In this document: positions 10,136 to 19,373 of the stretch, piece by piece
Layout of the letters: the number at the start of each line of letters is the position of its first letter
Position numbering within the stretch: position 1 is the first letter of the stretch
From: Qipengyuania proteolytica
GTDB taxonomy: Bacteria > Pseudomonadota > Alphaproteobacteria > Sphingomonadales > Sphingomonadaceae
Length of the DNA stretch: 64,000 nt
Direction of reading: 5' to 3'
NCBI RefSeq assembly: GCF_019711565.1
Contig: NZ_JAIGNN010000002.1
Span: forward strand, 558,001 to 622,000
Notes under the pieces: generated by a model
The model's database searches: none
The model's input: the letters and a program-made list of their open reading frames with translations, nothing else
Told to the model about the DNA's origin: nothing
Translations under genes and position numbers: made by a program

Positions 10136-10181
10136 AAAAAAGAAAGGCCCGCCCAAGTCGTCCCGGTTTCCCGGCTGGGCG
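10136..10181 (-). terminator. candidate leader attenuator upstream of rpsJ
   Basis: Read on the minus strand, CGCCCA (10176-10181) pairs with TGGGCG (10150-10155) around an inner CCGG-GAAA-CCGG hairpin. A short GGCC and then CTTTCTTTTTT (T-run at 10136-10146) follow. This is the shape of an intrinsic terminator, but it lies about 48 nt before the rpsJ start codon and about 43 nt after the predicted transcription start. Attenuation of this operon is known in E. coli (L4-dependent); whether this hairpin works the same way is inference. Confidence 0.6.
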
Positions 10182-10230
10182 ACCTTCCATGAATTTCTGC
10201 GACGGAGACGAATCTCTGTCTGTGGGCGCG

Positions 10231-10259
10231 CATATACGGGCGAGCCCGGTATCTGGCAA
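10231..10259 (-). promoter_or_regulatory. sigma-70-type promoter candidate for the S10 operon
   Basis: On the minus strand TTGCCA (10254-10259) is followed after exactly 17 nt by TATATG (10231-10236). The discriminator is GC-rich (CGCGCCCA), as in stringently controlled promoters. The block from the -10 onward is nearly identical to that of the rpsL promoter candidate at 15230-15258. The predicted start is near 10224, giving a leader of about 136 nt. Confidence 0.65.
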
Positions 10260-10336
10260 CCCCTGATTTCCACCCGATTTGCGCGGGGGAAACGGCGGCG
10301 GGACGAACCGTGCAAACCGGTCGGCCCCTGCCCGCA

Positions 10337-10377
10337 AAAGTCGGGGGGCCCACCCCTCGCGAGGAGGAGCGGGCCCC
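10337..10377 (-). terminator. intrinsic terminator after tuf
   Basis: On the minus strand GGGGCCC (10371-10377) pairs with GGGCCCC (10345-10351), with an inner CCTCGCGAGG self-complementary segment. The sequence then runs CCGACTTTTG. It lies about 30 nt after the tuf stop and before the S10 promoter, so it separates the str and S10 transcription units. The T-run is short (4). The rest of the 319-nt rpsJ-tuf gap holds the promoter and attenuator listed separately. Confidence 0.65.
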
Positions 10378-10407
10378 AAACTTTTCAAGTAGCTTCCGCT
10401 TGGAAGA

Positions 10408-11583
10408 TTACTTGGTGATCGAGCTCACGACGCCCGAGCCGACGGTGCGACCGCCTTCGCGGATTGCGAAGCGCAGGCCTTCGTCCATGGCGATCGGCGC
10501 GATCAGCTTGACCGAGATGGTCACGTTGTCGCCCGGCATCACCATTTCCGTGCCTTCGGGAAGGATCACTTCGCCGGTGACGTCGGTGGTGCGGAAGTAG
10601 AACTGCGGACGGTAGTTCGCGAAGAACGGCGTGTGACGGCCGCCTTCGTCCTTCGACAGGACGTAGACTTCGGCGCTGAACTCGGTGTGCGGATTGACCG
10701 AACCCGGCTTCGCCAGAACCTGGCCACGCTCCACGTCTTCACGGCCGATGCCGCGGATCAGGGCGCCGATGTTGTCGCCGGCTTCACCGCGATCGAGCAG
10801 CTTGCGGAACATTTCGACACCGGTGACGGTGGTCTTCTGCGTGTCCTTGATGCCGACGATTTCGACTTCGTCGCCAACGTTCACGACGCCGGTTTCAACA
10901 CGGCCGGTGACGACGGTGCCGCGGCCCGAGATCGAGAACACGTCTTCGATCGGCATCAGGAAGGGCTTGTCGACCGGACGGTCCGGGGTCGGGATGTAGC
11001 TGTCGACGGCGTCCATCAGTTCCTTGATCGAGTTTTCGCCGATTTCAGGATCACGACCTTCGAGAGCGGCGAGAGCCGAGCCCTTTACGATCGGAATGTT
11101 GTCGCCGTCGAAGTCGTACGAGCTCAGCAGTTCGCGAACTTCCAGTTCGACGAGCTCGAGGATTTCCTCGTCGTCGACCTGGTCAACCTTGTTCAGGTAC
11201 ACGACCAGCTGCGGCACGCCGACCTGGCGGGCGAGCAGGATGTGCTCGCGGGTCTGCGGCATCGGGCCGTCGGCAGCGTTCACGACCAGGATAGCGCCGT
11301 CCATCTGGGCGGCACCGGTGATCATGTTCTTCACGTAGTCGGCGTGACCCGGGCAGTCGACGTGTGCGTAGTGACGCGCTTCGGTTTCGTATTCGACGTG
11401 TGCGGTCGAGATGGTGATACCGCGCTCACGCTCTTCGGGCGCCTTGTCGATGTTTGCGAAATCGACGGCTGCGCCCTGGACCTTGGTGATCGCCGCGGTC
11501 AGCGTGGTCTTGCCGTGGTCGACGTGACCGATGGTGCCGACGTTGACGTGCGGCTTGTTACGCTCGAACTTTTCCTTCGCCAT
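10408..11583 (-). CDS. tuf: elongation factor Tu
   Basis: EF-Tu delivers aminoacyl-tRNA to the ribosome using GTP. The 391-residue product ([28 protein letters not shown]) has the P-loop GHVDHGKT (residues 19-26), the switch [14 protein letters not shown] and NKVDQVDD guanine-specificity motif. Domains II and III follow to the C-terminal [11 protein letters not shown]. It is the last gene of the str block (rpsL-rpsG-fusA-tuf), 91 nt after fusA. Confidence 0.98.
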   Translation of the reverse strand: MAKEKFERNKPHVNVGTIGHVDHGKTTLTAAITKVQGAAVDFANIDKAPEERERGITISTAHVEYETEARHYAHVDCPGHADYVKNMITGAAQMDGAILVVNAADGPMPQTREHILLARQVGVPQLVVYLNKVDQVDDEEILELVELEVRELLSSYDFDGDNIPIVKGSALAALEGRDPEIGENSIKELMDAVDSYIPTPDRPVDKPFLMPIEDVFSISGRGTVVTGRVETGVVNVGDEVEIVGIKDTQKTTVTGVEMFRKLLDRGEAGDNIGALIRGIGREDVERGQVLAKPGSVNPHTEFSAEVYVLSKDEGGRHTPFFANYRPQFYFRTTDVTGEVILPEGTEMVMPGDNVTISVKLIAPIAMDEGLRFAIREGGRTVGSGVVSSITK

Positions 11584-11629
11584 TTTCCAATAACCTCTAA
11601 CTTGAATGTGAATTTCTGCGGGATGGAAA

Positions 11630-11653
11630 CGGCGCCCGCGGAATCAGGCGCCG
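11630..11653 (-). other. hairpin in the fusA-tuf spacer
   Basis: A 7-bp stem CGGCGCC/GGCGCCG with a 10-nt loop lies in the 91-nt fusA-tuf spacer. On the minus strand it is followed by GTTTCC, so it is at best a weak terminator or a processing/pausing site that could adjust tuf levels relative to fusA. Confidence 0.35.
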
Positions 11654-11674
11654 CCCCTAGACGGTGAAGCTGCC

Positions 11675-13807
<2,133 letters not shown>

Positions 13808-13825
13808 GTGGAATTCCTCGAGTTC

Positions 13826-13897
13826 GGGGGTGAGCTAGCTCGGCCCCCATGTAGGGATTAATGTGACCGTTTCGAGGCCGGAGATCGCTCCCCGGCC
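13826..13897 (-). other. two hairpins in the rpsG-fusA spacer
   Basis: The 106-nt spacer contains a hairpin at 13826-13848 (GGGGG/CCCCC outer stem, GAGC/GCTC inner stem) and another at 13876-13897 (GGCCGG/CCGGCC). On the minus strand both precede the fusA ribosome-binding region (GAGG before the ATG). No T-run follows, so they are not obvious terminators. They may affect fusA translation or mRNA stability. Confidence 0.4.
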
Positions 13898-13913
13898 CCA
13901 AAATCGGAACGCC

Positions 13914-14384
13914 TTACCAGCGGTAGTGCGAGAAGGCGCGGTTCGCGTCCGCCATGCGGTGCGTGTCTTCGCGCTTCTTGACGGCGTTGCCGCGGTTGTT
14001 GGCGGCATCCATCAGCTCGCCCGACAGGCGTGCGGCCATGGTGGTTTCCGGACGACCGCGCGCGGCGGTGATCAGCCAGCGGATCGCGAGCGCCTGGGCA
14101 CGCTCGGGGCGCACTTCGACCGGCACCTGGTAGGTCGCACCGCCGACGCGGCGGCTGCGCACTTCGACCTGCGGCTTGATGTTGTCGAGCGCGGCATGGA
14201 ACAGCTCGACCGGGTTCGACTTCGCCTTGGCTTCGACGGTGTCGAGCGCGGTGTAGACGATACCTTCGGCGACGGCTTTCTTACCATCGTACATGAGGTT
14301 GTTCATGAACTTCGACAGGACCTGATCACCGAACTTGGGATCAGGCAGGATTTCCCGCTTCTCGGGACGACGACGACGTGACAT
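13914..14384 (-). CDS. rpsG: 30S ribosomal protein S7
   Basis: S7 nucleates 30S head assembly and in E. coli represses str-operon translation. The 156-residue product starts [20 protein letters not shown] and contains [19 protein letters not shown] and the C-terminal [22 protein letters not shown] segment with AFSHYRW. The frame is open further upstream to 14495, but the ATG at 14384 has AAGGAG at a good distance and matches the family start. Confidence 0.98.
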   Translation of the reverse strand: MSRRRRPEKREILPDPKFGDQVLSKFMNNLMYDGKKAVAEGIVYTALDTVEAKAKSNPVELFHAALDNIKPQVEVRSRRVGGATYQVPVEVRPERAQALAIRWLITAARGRPETTMAARLSGELMDAANNRGNAVKKREDTHRMADANRAFSHYRW

Positions 14385-14407
14385 GTTTGCTAACTCCTTC
14401 GGAGAGC

Positions 14408-14427
14408 GGCAGCACCTGCGTGCTGCC
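14408..14427. repeat. 8-bp stem hairpin just upstream of the rpsG ribosome-binding site
   Basis: GGCAGCAC-CTGC-GTGCTGCC is a perfect 8-bp stem with a 4-nt loop, 24 nt from the rpsG start codon. On the + strand it is followed directly by TTGCGGC and then the large palindrome at 14432-14507. The same composite layout occurs at 38049-38153. In E. coli the S7 repressor site lies in this same intercistronic position, so a regulatory role is possible but untested. Confidence 0.6.
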
Positions 14428-14431
14428 TTGC

Positions 14432-14507
14432 GGCTCCGGCCCGCTCCCCCTCCCGGCCACCCAAAGACTACCCTGTAGGTAGCCGGGAGTGGCATCGGTC
14501 CGGAGCC
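14432..14507. repeat. palindromic dispersed element, copy A (rpsL-rpsG spacer)
   Basis: Nested inverted repeats: GGCTCCGG (14432-14439) pairs with CCGGAGCC (14500-14507), CTCCCGGC (14450-14457) with GCCGGGAG (14482-14489), and CTACC (14468-14472) with GGTAG (14478-14482). The left arm aligns well with the left arm of the element at 38073-38153. Where the two differ in an arm (T versus A), the opposite arm has the matching change, so pairing is preserved. Confidence 0.65.
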
Positions 14508-14527
14508 GGGCTAGCGCCGCGCCAAAA

Positions 14528-14899
14528 TTACTTCGGACGCTTGGCGCCGTACTTCGAGCGGCTCTGCTTGCGGTCCTTGACACCCTGCGTGTCGAGCACG
14601 CCGCGCAGGACGTGGTAGCGCACGCCGGGAAGGTCGCGCACACGGCCGCCGCGGATCAGCACGACGCTGTGTTCCTGCAGGTTGTGGCCTTCGCCCGGGA
14701 TGTAGGAGATGACTTCGCGCTGGTTGGTCAGGCGAACCTTGGCCACCTTGCGCAGAGCCGAGTTCGGCTTCTTCGGGGTCGTCGTGTAGACGCGGGTGCA
14801 AACGCCGCGCTTCTGCGGGTTCTGCTCCATCGCAGGGACCTTGCTCTTGGCCTTCTGCGGAACGCGGCCCTTGCGGACCAGCTGGTTGATCGTCGGCAT
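14528..14899 (-). CDS. rpsL: 30S ribosomal protein S12
   Basis: S12 controls decoding accuracy; streptomycin resistance maps here in other bacteria. The 123-residue product ([20 protein letters not shown]) carries the wild-type-like [19 protein letters not shown] segment and the [20 protein letters not shown] loop ending [18 protein letters not shown]. Length is standard. It is the first gene of the str operon, with a predicted promoter over 320 nt upstream. Confidence 0.98.
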   Translation of the reverse strand: MPTINQLVRKGRVPQKAKSKVPAMEQNPQKRGVCTRVYTTTPKKPNSALRKVAKVRLTNQREVISYIPGEGHNLQEHSVVLIRGGRVRDLPGVRYHVLRGVLDTQGVKDRKQSRSKYGAKRPK

Positions 14900-14988
14900 A
14901 TGAGTTCTTTCTCTTCACCGTGTGATGGTGACGACTAGGGGGTTCTGGGTGATGTGTTCTGGCTGGCGACCTTGCGCTGATCCCGCTC

Positions 14989-15009
14989 GTCCTGAGCCTG
15001 TCGAAGGAC
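14989..15009. repeat. REP-like palindrome
   Basis: The 21-nt element runs GTCCTGAGCC...GAAGGAC, with GTCCT and AGGAC as arms. From memory this is a common dispersed palindrome in proteobacterial, including sphingomonad, genomes. It is a single copy here, inside the rpsL leader. Confidence 0.6.
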
Positions 15010-15127
15010 AGCCACCGACGCGCGAACACGCGAAACCGCACGAGCCTGAAACACTCCACCCAGGGCCCTCACGGCCACCGGGTTACTTTGACGGCTGCCC
15101 CAAGCGGAGATCGCCTCCGCTGCAATA

Positions 15128-15157
15128 GAAAAGAGCCTTATCGCTTGAGCGACAGGC
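15128..15157 (-). terminator. candidate attenuator in the rpsL leader
   Basis: On the minus strand GCCTGTCGCT-CA-AGCGATAAGGC forms a stem (TCGCT/AGCGA and GCCT/AGGC with small bulges) followed by TCTTTTCT. It begins about 66 nt after the predicted transcription start. The rpsJ leader has a comparable structure. It could alternatively terminate read-through from the upstream nuclease-like gene, although the rpsL promoter lies between them. Confidence 0.5.
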
Positions 15158-15229
15158 CCCCGGGACATCACCGGCAATGTTCAGCTCTATCTGACCGACG
15201 GTGGACGAATCCAACACCGGATGGGCGCG

Positions 15230-15258
15230 CACATAGTGGGACGGGGGGATGCGGTCAA
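15230..15258 (-). promoter_or_regulatory. sigma-70-type promoter candidate for the str operon
   Basis: On the minus strand TTGACC (15253-15258) and TATGTG (15230-15235) are separated by 17 nt, with the discriminator CGCGCCCA. The block matches the rpsJ promoter at 13 of 14 positions from the -10 onward. The -35 lies two bases beyond the stop codon of the upstream gene. Confidence 0.6.
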
Positions 15259-15260
15259 GG

Positions 15261-17030
15261 CTACCAAACATTGCCCGCAATCTGTTCTGAAGACAACGCG
15301 GCAGCGTCAATTAGGTACTTAGCCAGATTATGTTCCAAATATTCATTGCTCGTGAAGCCCAAACCTAACTCTCCAATTTCCACCCCAGCAAATCGATGGA
15401 CCTCGCCCTGCACATCGCAATCAATTCCTGGCCTGGGCAGCCAGAGTGGGGAGGTGAATATCTCATGGAGCTTGTGCAGAGTAATTTCCTGACCCAGCGC
15501 TTCCTTGAAAACTGCCGCAGGAACTACCGGTATATGCTGTTGATCGGTCAGGTCGCCACCGAACCCCTCTGTGATGACAAGCGCCTTACATGAATAATCA
15601 CCTGCATGAAGACTCAGTCTAGCGGTAAACGACGCAATATTCTTCCGAACAAACTCTAGCTTTCGATCCGCTTGCCCGACTTTTTGAATCATACTTTTGC
15701 GGCGATCATTAACTTCTCGCGGATCACCTGGCGGGATGGACCATTTACACTCACAGAGCAAAATTTGCTTGTCGAGGTGGTCTACCAATACAACATCAAT
15801 TTCTTCCTTTCGCCGACCTACCTTTAAGGTAATATTCCCAAAACTATCGAACCGGTCCGGAACTGAATCGGTGATTTTTTCAATCATGGGAAGTTCAAAA
15901 AGATGACTTTGTCGATCAAACGTCGACGACGCGATCCTAGCGTGTAAAGTCAATGAATTCCTTGGCCAGTTTGAAGATATCGTGTGTAACGGAGCTACTA
16001 GAAGCTCTTCACCAGCCAGGGGCAAAAAAGGCTGCAAGGCAAGGTCAGGTGTCTTGGCGAGTGTGCCGTAAGTCAGCATCTCGATTGCTCTTGAAGTTTG
16101 ATCACTAGGAATTCCGGCTACTGCCGAAATTCTCTTGGCAAAGTCGCCTCTCTTCAAGATTAAGCAGGCTTGGTCCAATCCCCCTCCCTGCAATCCGTGC
16201 TTAAGTGCCCCATGGTAAACGCACACCATATGCATATGACAAAGCGCGCTCAGGCCCGCAAAGAACCTTCTTGAGAAATCGTAATCCCCCCACGGAAACA
16301 CCCACTCCTGTGGGACAATCTGCGGATCATATAGGTGCATATCGAAGAGATCCCTTATCCTTTGCAAAACAAACGGATAAGAAATTTTCCCATTTCGCAG
16401 TTTGACGCTTTTTACGGCCGCCTTAAACGCTGCACCTTGTTCCAAGCGACTACCGTCAGGAAAAGTATATTTGTCTCCCAAAAATGATGATGCGAGTATC
16501 GGAATGGGCGTAAAGGGATCAAGATCTTGCACCACTAGCGCCTCTAAGAGCCGATACTGCATAGACCTTAAGCTAGGTCGCGTAAAAAGTTTGCACCCTC
16601 CTTTAACTCCCCAAGCATCTGCATCACGACCATAGATACCACTGAAGACACCTTGAGCCCTCATATAGAATTTTGCAATTCGCCAAATGAATTTGCCTAT
16701 ATACGTGTAACGACTATCCTCTTTTCTCTTAAAGTATTTCGTTTCCCAATTACCGATTGGTTTTTCTTTATCAATTTTGAGAAGCGCAATTCGTATTAGA
16801 TATTTTATCTCGTCGAGACGGTGAATTACAGCCGCACGCTGCTCGATATCTGCTTCCGTGGTCCAAAGATGCGCGCTGCTTGCGAATACAATTCGCAACA
16901 TGTCTTCACAGGCGGTGACAAGCATCCATCGGGAGTCGGCTAATGATCCGCCAGGAAGGCTCTCCGCCTCCAACAACGCATCAATCTGTTCTTCAATTCG
17001 AGCAACATCGTTGCCGGTGAGTTCCTGCAT
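15261..17030 (-). CDS. PD-(D/E)XK nuclease-like protein of unknown role
   Basis: I do not recognise the family by name. The 589-residue protein has a C-terminal restriction-endonuclease-like motif. EEIDVVLVD (Asp412) is followed after 14 residues by ECK (Glu427, Lys429) on a hydrophobic strand, with a preceding helix/strand rich in charged residues. The N-terminal 390 residues show no motif I can name and no membrane segment or signal peptide. The gene is visibly AT-richer than its neighbours, with rare-looking codons, and lies between a repeat block and the rpsL promoter, which suggests horizontal transfer. A defence or DNA-repair nuclease role is possible; no methyltransferase, helicase or toxin partner is adjacent. 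The start at 17030 has only a weak ribosome-binding site. Confidence 0.75.
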   Translation of the reverse strand: MQELTGNDVARIEEQIDALLEAESLPGGSLADSRWMLVTACEDMLRIVFASSAHLWTTEADIEQRAAVIHRLDEIKYLIRIALLKIDKEKPIGNWETKYFKRKEDSRYTYIGKFIWRIAKFYMRAQGVFSGIYGRDADAWGVKGGCKLFTRPSLRSMQYRLLEALVVQDLDPFTPIPILASSFLGDKYTFPDGSRLEQGAAFKAAVKSVKLRNGKISYPFVLQRIRDLFDMHLYDPQIVPQEWVFPWGDYDFSRRFFAGLSALCHMHMVCVYHGALKHGLQGGGLDQACLILKRGDFAKRISAVAGIPSDQTSRAIEMLTYGTLAKTPDLALQPFLPLAGEELLVAPLHTISSNWPRNSLTLHARIASSTFDRQSHLFELPMIEKITDSVPDRFDSFGNITLKVGRRKEEIDVVLVDHLDKQILLCECKWSIPPGDPREVNDRRKSMIQKVGQADRKLEFVRKNIASFTARLSLHAGDYSCKALVITEGFGGDLTDQQHIPVVPAAVFKEALGQEITLHKLHEIFTSPLWLPRPGIDCDVQGEVHRFAGVEIGELGLGFTSNEYLEHNLAKYLIDAAALSSEQIAGNVW

Positions 17031-17089
17031 AGAATCGCGTTCGCGCCTAAGTCATGAAAAGGCAATGAATTAATTGAATGGCTCGTGGC

Positions 17090-17295
17090 CCACTTTTTGA
17101 CCATGGTACGACAGTACCGTTTCCCTACTTCGCAGCTTTTTTGTTTCCATCCCTCAGGCGCGACGCGTCCGCGTCGCTTAGGTTGGCCCCTGGCCATCTC
17201 CGCTTCGCTTCGATTCCGCCCACAAGGCGCGGCGGGCGGTCGCCCTTGCGGCGTGCTGGTCGCACGCCGGATTTCGCTAGATAGAAACCATTTTC
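17090..17295. repeat. repeat-rich intergenic block
   Basis: No gene is seen between the nuclease-like gene and the HTH gene (about 300 nt). The block contains several palindromes. GGTAC/GTACC lies near 17106. GCGACGC-GTCC-GCGTCGC is at 17160-17177. GGGCG-GT-CGCCC is followed by TTGCGGC and then a GCGTGC/GCACGC hairpin around 17234-17268. A 19-bp stretch (17231-17249) recurs inverted at 19292-19310. It looks like one or more dispersed sphingomonad repeat elements. Confidence 0.6.
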
Positions 17296-17329
17296 CTACT
17301 TCGTGGGATTGTGCATCTTGGGGCCGGTC

Positions 17330-18067
17330 ATGCCAGAATCAGACCACCCCACCCCCGCCCGCACTGAGTCCTCGCCCGAGCCATCCGCAGAGGACCGTCC
17401 CACTCCCTCGCCAACCGAGGCTCCACCCGATCCGCCTCCCGCCTCAACTGAGCTGGTGTGCCGCCGGCAGACGGGTCGGCAGGCCACCTCCGCGGTCGCC
17501 TTTGTCGTCGGACCGCCCGAGGGGGACGATCCGCTGCTCGGCTTCGTGCCCTATCTCCACGTTGCGCCGCGCCGCAATTCGATCACGCCGAAGCTCCAGC
17601 GCGAGTTCGTCGCCACGCTCGCGGCGACGGGGATCGTGGCCCAGGCGGCGCGCAAGATCGGGAAGAGCATGGAGGCGCTCTACAAGCTGCGCTCGCGCCC
17701 CGGGGCGGAAGGGTTTGCGGCCGCCTGGGACGCCGCGCTCGACCGCGGGGTCCAGCGGCTGGAGGACGGGGCGCTCGCTCGCGCGATCGAGGGCGTGCCC
17801 GAGTGGAAGACCGATCCGAACGGCAATCTCGTCACCTACGGCACGAAGCACAACGAGGCGCTGGTGATGTTCTTCCTGCGCAACCGCCGCCCCGAACGCT
17901 ACAGCGAGCATATCCGCCCAGGCCATCCGGTCTACGAGCGCATCCGCGCCGAAGTGCTCGCCGCGCACCGCCCCGCCCGCGCCGTGGCGGAGGCAGCGGA
18001 CACGCGCGAATGCACCCTCTCGCGCCACTTCGCCGACCGGCTGGCGCAAGAGGGCGAAACGCCCTAG
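17330..18067 (+). CDS. small HTH protein, terminase-small-subunit-like region
   Basis: The 245-residue product has a Pro/Glu/Thr-rich, probably disordered first 45 residues. A helical region follows from about residue 85 (ITPKLQREFVATLAATGIVAQAARKIGKSMEALYKLRSR), resembling the HTH of phage terminase small subunits and related resolvase-like domains. The rest is charged helix. No other phage gene is nearby, so it is probably a domesticated or stand-alone DNA-binding protein. The ATG at 17330 is chosen over an upstream in-frame GTG at 17303. Function is unknown. Confidence 0.7.
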   Translation: MPESDHPTPARTESSPEPSAEDRPTPSPTEAPPDPPPASTELVCRRQTGRQATSAVAFVVGPPEGDDPLLGFVPYLHVAPRRNSITPKLQREFVATLAATGIVAQAARKIGKSMEALYKLRSRPGAEGFAAAWDAALDRGVQRLEDGALARAIEGVPEWKTDPNGNLVTYGTKHNEALVMFFLRNRRPERYSEHIRPGHPVYERIRAEVLAAHRPARAVAEAADTRECTLSRHFADRLAQEGETP

Positions 18068-18111
18068 CCTGACCGCTCGCAAGGCGGGTCGCGGCGCGCG
18101 AAGGATCGGCG

Positions 18112-18771
18112 ATGGGTGACGGACAGGCGGGCTGGAACGGGCTGCGCTGGCAGGGCGCGTGCGGCGACGCCTCGATCCAGACGCGGCTGGCGGACGGGCG
18201 GGCGGTTTGCATTCGCACCGTCGACCCGCGCGACGAGGGGCGCCTGCGCGAAGGGATCGCGCGGATGAGCCCGCGCTCGCGCTACCTGCGGTTCTTCTCC
18301 GGCGCGGCGAGCCCGCCCGACTGGGTGATCGAGCGGCTGCTCGACGCAGACGGGGTGCTGCACCTCGCCTGGGGGGCGATCGACCTGTCGCTGCCCGAAC
18401 AGCCCGCGATGGGCGTGGTCCACGCGATGCGGCCGAGCGAGGGGGACGCGGTGGCCGAGTTCTCGGTCGGCGTGCTGGACGCGTATCACGGGCTGGGCGT
18501 CGGGCGGTTGCTGGCGGCGACGCTGCTGCTCGATGCGCGGGGCGAGGCGGTGGAGGCGTTCAGCGCGCATGTGCTGGCGGAGAACCACGCGGCGCGCGGC
18601 TTCATCCGGCGGCTGGGGGCCGAGCATGTCGGGCAGGCGGGGCCGGAGGCGGAGTATCGCCTGCCGGTCGGCCCGGCGCTGGAGCGGCTGCGCGGCGAAT
18701 GCGACCCGCCGGGCCTCGCCGACGTGTTCGCCTATTTCGACGGGGCCGGATCGGAGGCGAGCAGGCCGTAG
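18112..18771 (+). CDS. GNAT family N-acetyltransferase
   Basis: The 219-residue product has a GNAT fold. VAEFSVGVLDAYHGLGVGRLLAATLLLDAR carries the acetyl-CoA binding motif A (GLGVGRLL), then VLAENHAARGFIRRLGAEH, the motif B region. The N-terminal segment (RLADGRAVCIRTVDPRDEGRLREGI) resembles the acetyltransferase domains of protein-lysine acetylases. Substrate cannot be told from sequence. Its 3' end overlaps the convergent gene at 18732 by 40 nt. Confidence 0.85.
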   Translation: MGDGQAGWNGLRWQGACGDASIQTRLADGRAVCIRTVDPRDEGRLREGIARMSPRSRYLRFFSGAASPPDWVIERLLDADGVLHLAWGAIDLSLPEQPAMGVVHAMRPSEGDAVAEFSVGVLDAYHGLGVGRLLAATLLLDARGEAVEAFSAHVLAENHAARGFIRRLGAEHVGQAGPEAEYRLPVGPALERLRGECDPPGLADVFAYFDGAGSEASRP

Positions 18772-19259
18772 ATCGCCACGTCGCGCAGGCCCGCGTGGGT
18801 GGTCTCGTGCTCGCGGAACAGCGCCTCGCGGGTGAAGCCGAGCCTCTCCAGCAGGCGGATCGAGGGGGTGTTTTCCGCGTCCACTTCGGCGATGAGCTTG
18901 CGGGCACCCTCGGCGAAGAGATGCGCGACCAGCGCGCCGGTGCATTCGCGGGCCACGCCCTCGCCTTGGGCGTGCATGCAGGTGATGTAGCCGATCTCGA
19001 CCACCCCCTCCTCATGCCCCGGAACCGCGACGAACCGCCCCGCGACGCGCCCCTGCGCATCCTCGGCGATCCACGTACGCCCCGGCCAGCCGGGCTCGGC
19101 GAGCCAGGCCCACAGCTCCTCTTGCGAGGCGAATTCGGGCCGCGAGAGATAGAGGCACTGCGCCGGGTCGGACAGCGTCGGGAACAGCGCCGCCTCGTCC
19201 CCTGCGCGCAAAGGGCGCAAAGTGAAGCGGTCGGTGGTCAGTGTCGGGGTGTCACTCAT
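18732..19259 (-). CDS. RimJ/RimL-like GNAT acetyltransferase
   Basis: The 175-residue product starts MSDTPTLTTDRFTLRPLRAGDEAALF, the usual opening of the RimJ/RimL branch (Acetyltransf_3). It has EEGVVEIGYITCMHAQGEGVARECTGALV as the CoA-binding region and AEVDAENTPSIRLLERLGFTREALFREHE near the C-terminus. The frame is open to 19334, but the ATG at 19259 fits the family. It ends tail-to-tail, overlapping the other GNAT gene by 40 nt. Confidence 0.88.
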   Translation of the reverse strand: MSDTPTLTTDRFTLRPLRAGDEAALFPTLSDPAQCLYLSRPEFASQEELWAWLAEPGWPGRTWIAEDAQGRVAGRFVAVPGHEEGVVEIGYITCMHAQGEGVARECTGALVAHLFAEGARKLIAEVDAENTPSIRLLERLGFTREALFREHETTHAGLRDVAIYGLLASDPAPSK

Positions 19260-19291
19260 GCCAAGCGCTACTACGCGAGGCGAAGCCGAGT

Positions 19292-19368
19292 GCAAGGGCG
19301 ACCGCCCGCCCGCAGCGGGTGCAGCTTGCTGCACGTCTAGCGAGGACGAACCGACGGAGGTCGGTTCG
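19292..19368. repeat. repeat block between the GNAT gene and the LysR gene
   Basis: It contains 19292-19310 (the inverse of 17231-17249), a perfect GTGCAGC-TT-GCTGCAC hairpin at 19319-19334 and CGAACCGAC-GGAG-GTCGGTTCG at 19347-19368. On the minus strand the last has loop CTCC, the same NTCC loop pattern as palindromes at 17160, 34293 and 38049. It may also act as a transcript end for flanking genes. Confidence 0.6.
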
Positions 19369-19373
19369 AAAAA

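Larger units (their letters stand above)
14900..15252 (-). promoter_or_regulatory. long 5' leader of the rpsL operon
   Basis: No gene is seen in this stretch. From a predicted start near 15223 it forms an untranslated leader of about 324 nt. Along the minus strand it holds a terminator-like hairpin (15128-15157), a GCGGAG/CTCCGC hairpin (15104-15120) and a REP-like palindrome (14989-15009). The rpsL ribosome-binding region follows. Confidence 0.55.

Noticed and set aside
14900..15260. Possible tRNA or small RNA gene in the rpsL upstream region
   Set aside because: No cloverleaf or T-loop sequence was seen; the features fit a leader with hairpins.
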